From Clostridia bacterium (lineage in GTDB: Bacteria; Bacillota; Clostridia; Oscillospirales; Acutalibacteraceae): a stretch of 64,000 bases of DNA. Where the stretch lies: NCBI GenBank assembly GCA_017409845.1, contig JAFQRY010000029.1, forward strand, positions 1 to 64,000, in the 5' to 3' direction. The notes under the pieces were generated by a model. That model worked only from the letters and a program-made list of their open reading frames with translations. It was not told the origin of the DNA and did no database searches. Below, in pieces: positions 62,371 through 64,000 of this stretch (within the stretch, counting starts at the first letter, position 1; each line of letters starts with the position of its first letter). Made by a program: the position numbers and the translations under genes.

Positions 62371-64000
62371 ATGGATTTTATGACAGGACTTAAAAGAACC
62401 CATTATTGCGGAGATCTCCGTCTTTCGGATGCCGGTAAAACCGTAACCGTTGCAGGCTGGGTTCAGCGTCAGAGAGACCTCGGCGCACTTATTTTCATTG
62501 ACCTTCGTGACAGAGAAGGCATTGTTCAGCTTGCGTTTGACGAATCAACCGCAAAAGAAATTTTTGAAAAAGCAGCTTCGGCAAGAAGTGAATATGTTCT
62601 CATGGCTCAGGGCGTTGTAAGAGAGCGTTCGGCAAAGAATACGGAAATCCCCACGGGCGAAATTGAAATTGAGGTAACGGACCTCCGCATTCTTGCAAAG
62701 AGCGAAACTCCCCCCTTTGAAATTATTGAAGACTGTCAGACGGCGGAGCTCACAAGACTCAAATACCGTTATCTTGACCTTCGCAGACCCGACCTTCAGA
62801 AGAATATTCTTCTCCGCCACAAAATCACAAAGATTACAAGAGACTATTTTGATGAAAACGGCTTCATCGAAATCGAAACTCCCATTCTCATAAAATCAAC
62901 TCCCGAGGGTGCAAGAGATTATCTTGTTCCCAGCCGTATCCACAAGGGTAAGTTCTATGCTCTTCCCCAGTCACCCCAGCTTTACAAGCAGCTTTCAATG
63001 GTTGCAGGCTTTGACAGATATATGCAGATTGCCCGCTGCTTCCGTGATGAGGACCTCCGTGCAGACCGTCAGCCCGAATTCACTCAGATTGATCTTGAAA
63101 TGTCATTTGTTGATATGGAGGATGTTCTTGCAATCGGCGAAGGCTATATGGCAAGAGTTTTCAAGGAGGCTCTCGGAGTTGATATTCAGCTTCCTCTTCC
63201 CAGACTCACCTACAAAGAGGCAATGGAACGCTACGGCAGCGACAAGCCCGATACACGCTACGGCATGGAAATCTGTGACCTGAGTGAAACCGTGAAGGGC
63301 TGCGGCTTCGGAGTTTTCACCGGTGCACTCGAAGTGGGCGGCAGCGTAAGATGCATCACCGCAAAGAATGCCTTCAATATCCTCACAAGAAAAGAAGTTG
63401 ACAAGCTTACCGAAATGGTAAGAGGCATCGGTGCAAAGGGTCTTGCATGGGCAAGGCTTGCAGAGGACGGCACAATTGCATCCTCGTTTGCAAAGTTCCT
63501 CACCGAAGACGAGATGAATGCTCTTCTTGAAAAAGCGGATGCAAAGCCGGGCGATGTTGTTCTTATTATCGGCGACGGCAAGAATTCAACCGTTCTTTCG
63601 GTTCTCGGGGCACTTCGTCAGGCAGTTGCAAAAAAGCTTGACATTATTCCCGAAAATCAATATAATCTTCTTTGGATTACCGAATTCCCCTTCTTTGACT
63701 GGGATGAAGACAGCCAGCAGTATGTTGCAATGCATCATCCGTTCACATCACCCATGGATGAATGCCTTGATTATCTTGAAACCGACAAGGGTTCGGTCCG
63801 TGCAAAGGCATATGACCTTGTTCTCAACGGCGTTGAGCTTTGCTCGGGATCAATCAGAATAACAAATCCCGACCTTCAGGCAAGAATTTTCTCGCTTCTC
63901 GGTCTTTCCGACGAGGAGGCACACAACAAGTTCGGCTATCTTCTTGATGCGTTCAAATACGGTGCACCGCCCCACGGCGGTATGGGCATCGGTCTTGACA
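62371..64000 (+). CDS. aspS: Aspartyl-tRNA synthetase, cut by window end
   Basis: 543 codons are visible; the bacterial type is about 590 aa, so only the end is missing. The N-terminal OB-fold (VTVAGWVQRQRDLGALIFID), motif 2 (ARCFRDEDLRADRQPEFTQI) and the bacteria-specific GAD insertion domain (about 285-410) are seen; YGAPPHGGMGIGLD is motif 3. GAGG lies 11 bases before the ATG at 62371; an ATG three codons on is possible. Confidence 0.95.
   Translation, partial: MDFMTGLKRTHYCGDLRLSDAGKTVTVAGWVQRQRDLGALIFIDLRDREGIVQLAFDESTAKEIFEKAASARSEYVLMAQGVVRERSAKNTEIPTGEIEIEVTDLRILAKSETPPFEIIEDCQTAELTRLKYRYLDLRRPDLQKNILLRHKITKITRDYFDENGFIEIETPILIKSTPEGARDYLVPSRIHKGKFYALPQSPQLYKQLSMVAGFDRYMQIARCFRDEDLRADRQPEFTQIDLEMSFVDMEDVLAIGEGYMARVFKEALGVDIQLPLPRLTYKEAMERYGSDKPDTRYGMEICDLSETVKGCGFGVFTGALEVGGSVRCITAKNAFNILTRKEVDKLTEMVRGIGAKGLAWARLAEDGTIASSFAKFLTEDEMNALLEKADAKPGDVVLIIGDGKNSTVLSVLGALRQAVAKKLDIIPENQYNLLWITEFPFFDWDEDSQQYVAMHHPFTSPMDECLDYLETDKGSVRAKAYDLVLNGVELCSGSIRITNPDLQARIFSLLGLSDEEAHNKFGYLLDAFKYGAPPHGGMGIGLD

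Overview
The window looks like chromosome from an anaerobic Gram-positive gut bacterium of the class Clostridia, most likely the Oscillospiraceae/Ruminococcaceae group. This is inferred from gene content: YlmH, LytR-CpsA-Psr, M15 and M28 peptidases, DUF4474, DUF4830, DUF6472-like, TSCPD and BspA-like proteins, Gram-positive lipoproteins with Thr/Glu-rich linkers, strong AGGAGG-type ribosome sites, many GTG/TTG starts, and no outer-membrane genes. No rRNA, tRNA or CRISPR array was seen.

Layout. 1-2970: short hairpins resembling an IS200-type element end, then leftward genes for a secreted PHP-domain protein, a Nim-like flavoprotein and a hexapeptide acyltransferase. 3064-19280: an integrative and mobilizable element (about 16.2 kb) inside the 3' end of rumA/rlmD. 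It is bounded by a 15-bp direct repeat and carries a large serine recombinase, a MobA/MobL relaxase with a MobQ-like oriT, small accessory genes, and rightward cargo: a 2,527-aa BspA-like surface protein and a secreted subtilase. Integration appears to swap C-terminal tails between the recombinase and RumA. This is the most interesting feature of the window.

18965-38320: RumA, a DUF4474 protein, YlmH, three small leftward genes, a phosphodiesterase, a DUF4830 protein, a TetR regulator, an RluA-type pseudouridine synthase, two related lipoproteins, an M28 peptidase, an M15 carboxypeptidase, a sugar transferase, a cyclase-family hydrolase, prfB without the usual frameshift, a zinc-ribbon membrane protein, galU, a TSCPD protein and pduL. 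Several intergenic stretches hold short repeats and hairpin arrays.

38321-50412: rpe, a convergent MecA-like gene, then a tightly packed rightward run. The run holds an orphan RnfD-RnfE-RnfA-like membrane trio, a small membrane protein, a GH13 glucanohydrolase, an LCP protein, a transglutaminase-like protein, the folate genes folE-folP-folB-folK, a Cys-rich small protein and a SurA-like foldase.

50451-54180 is a leftward operon read ddl, DUF1934, argS, aroK. 54609-64000 runs rightward: an unknown protein, gyrB, gyrA, mgsA, hisS and the start of aspS, which is cut by the window end. Short AT-rich MITE-like repeats separate mgsA/hisS and hisS/aspS.
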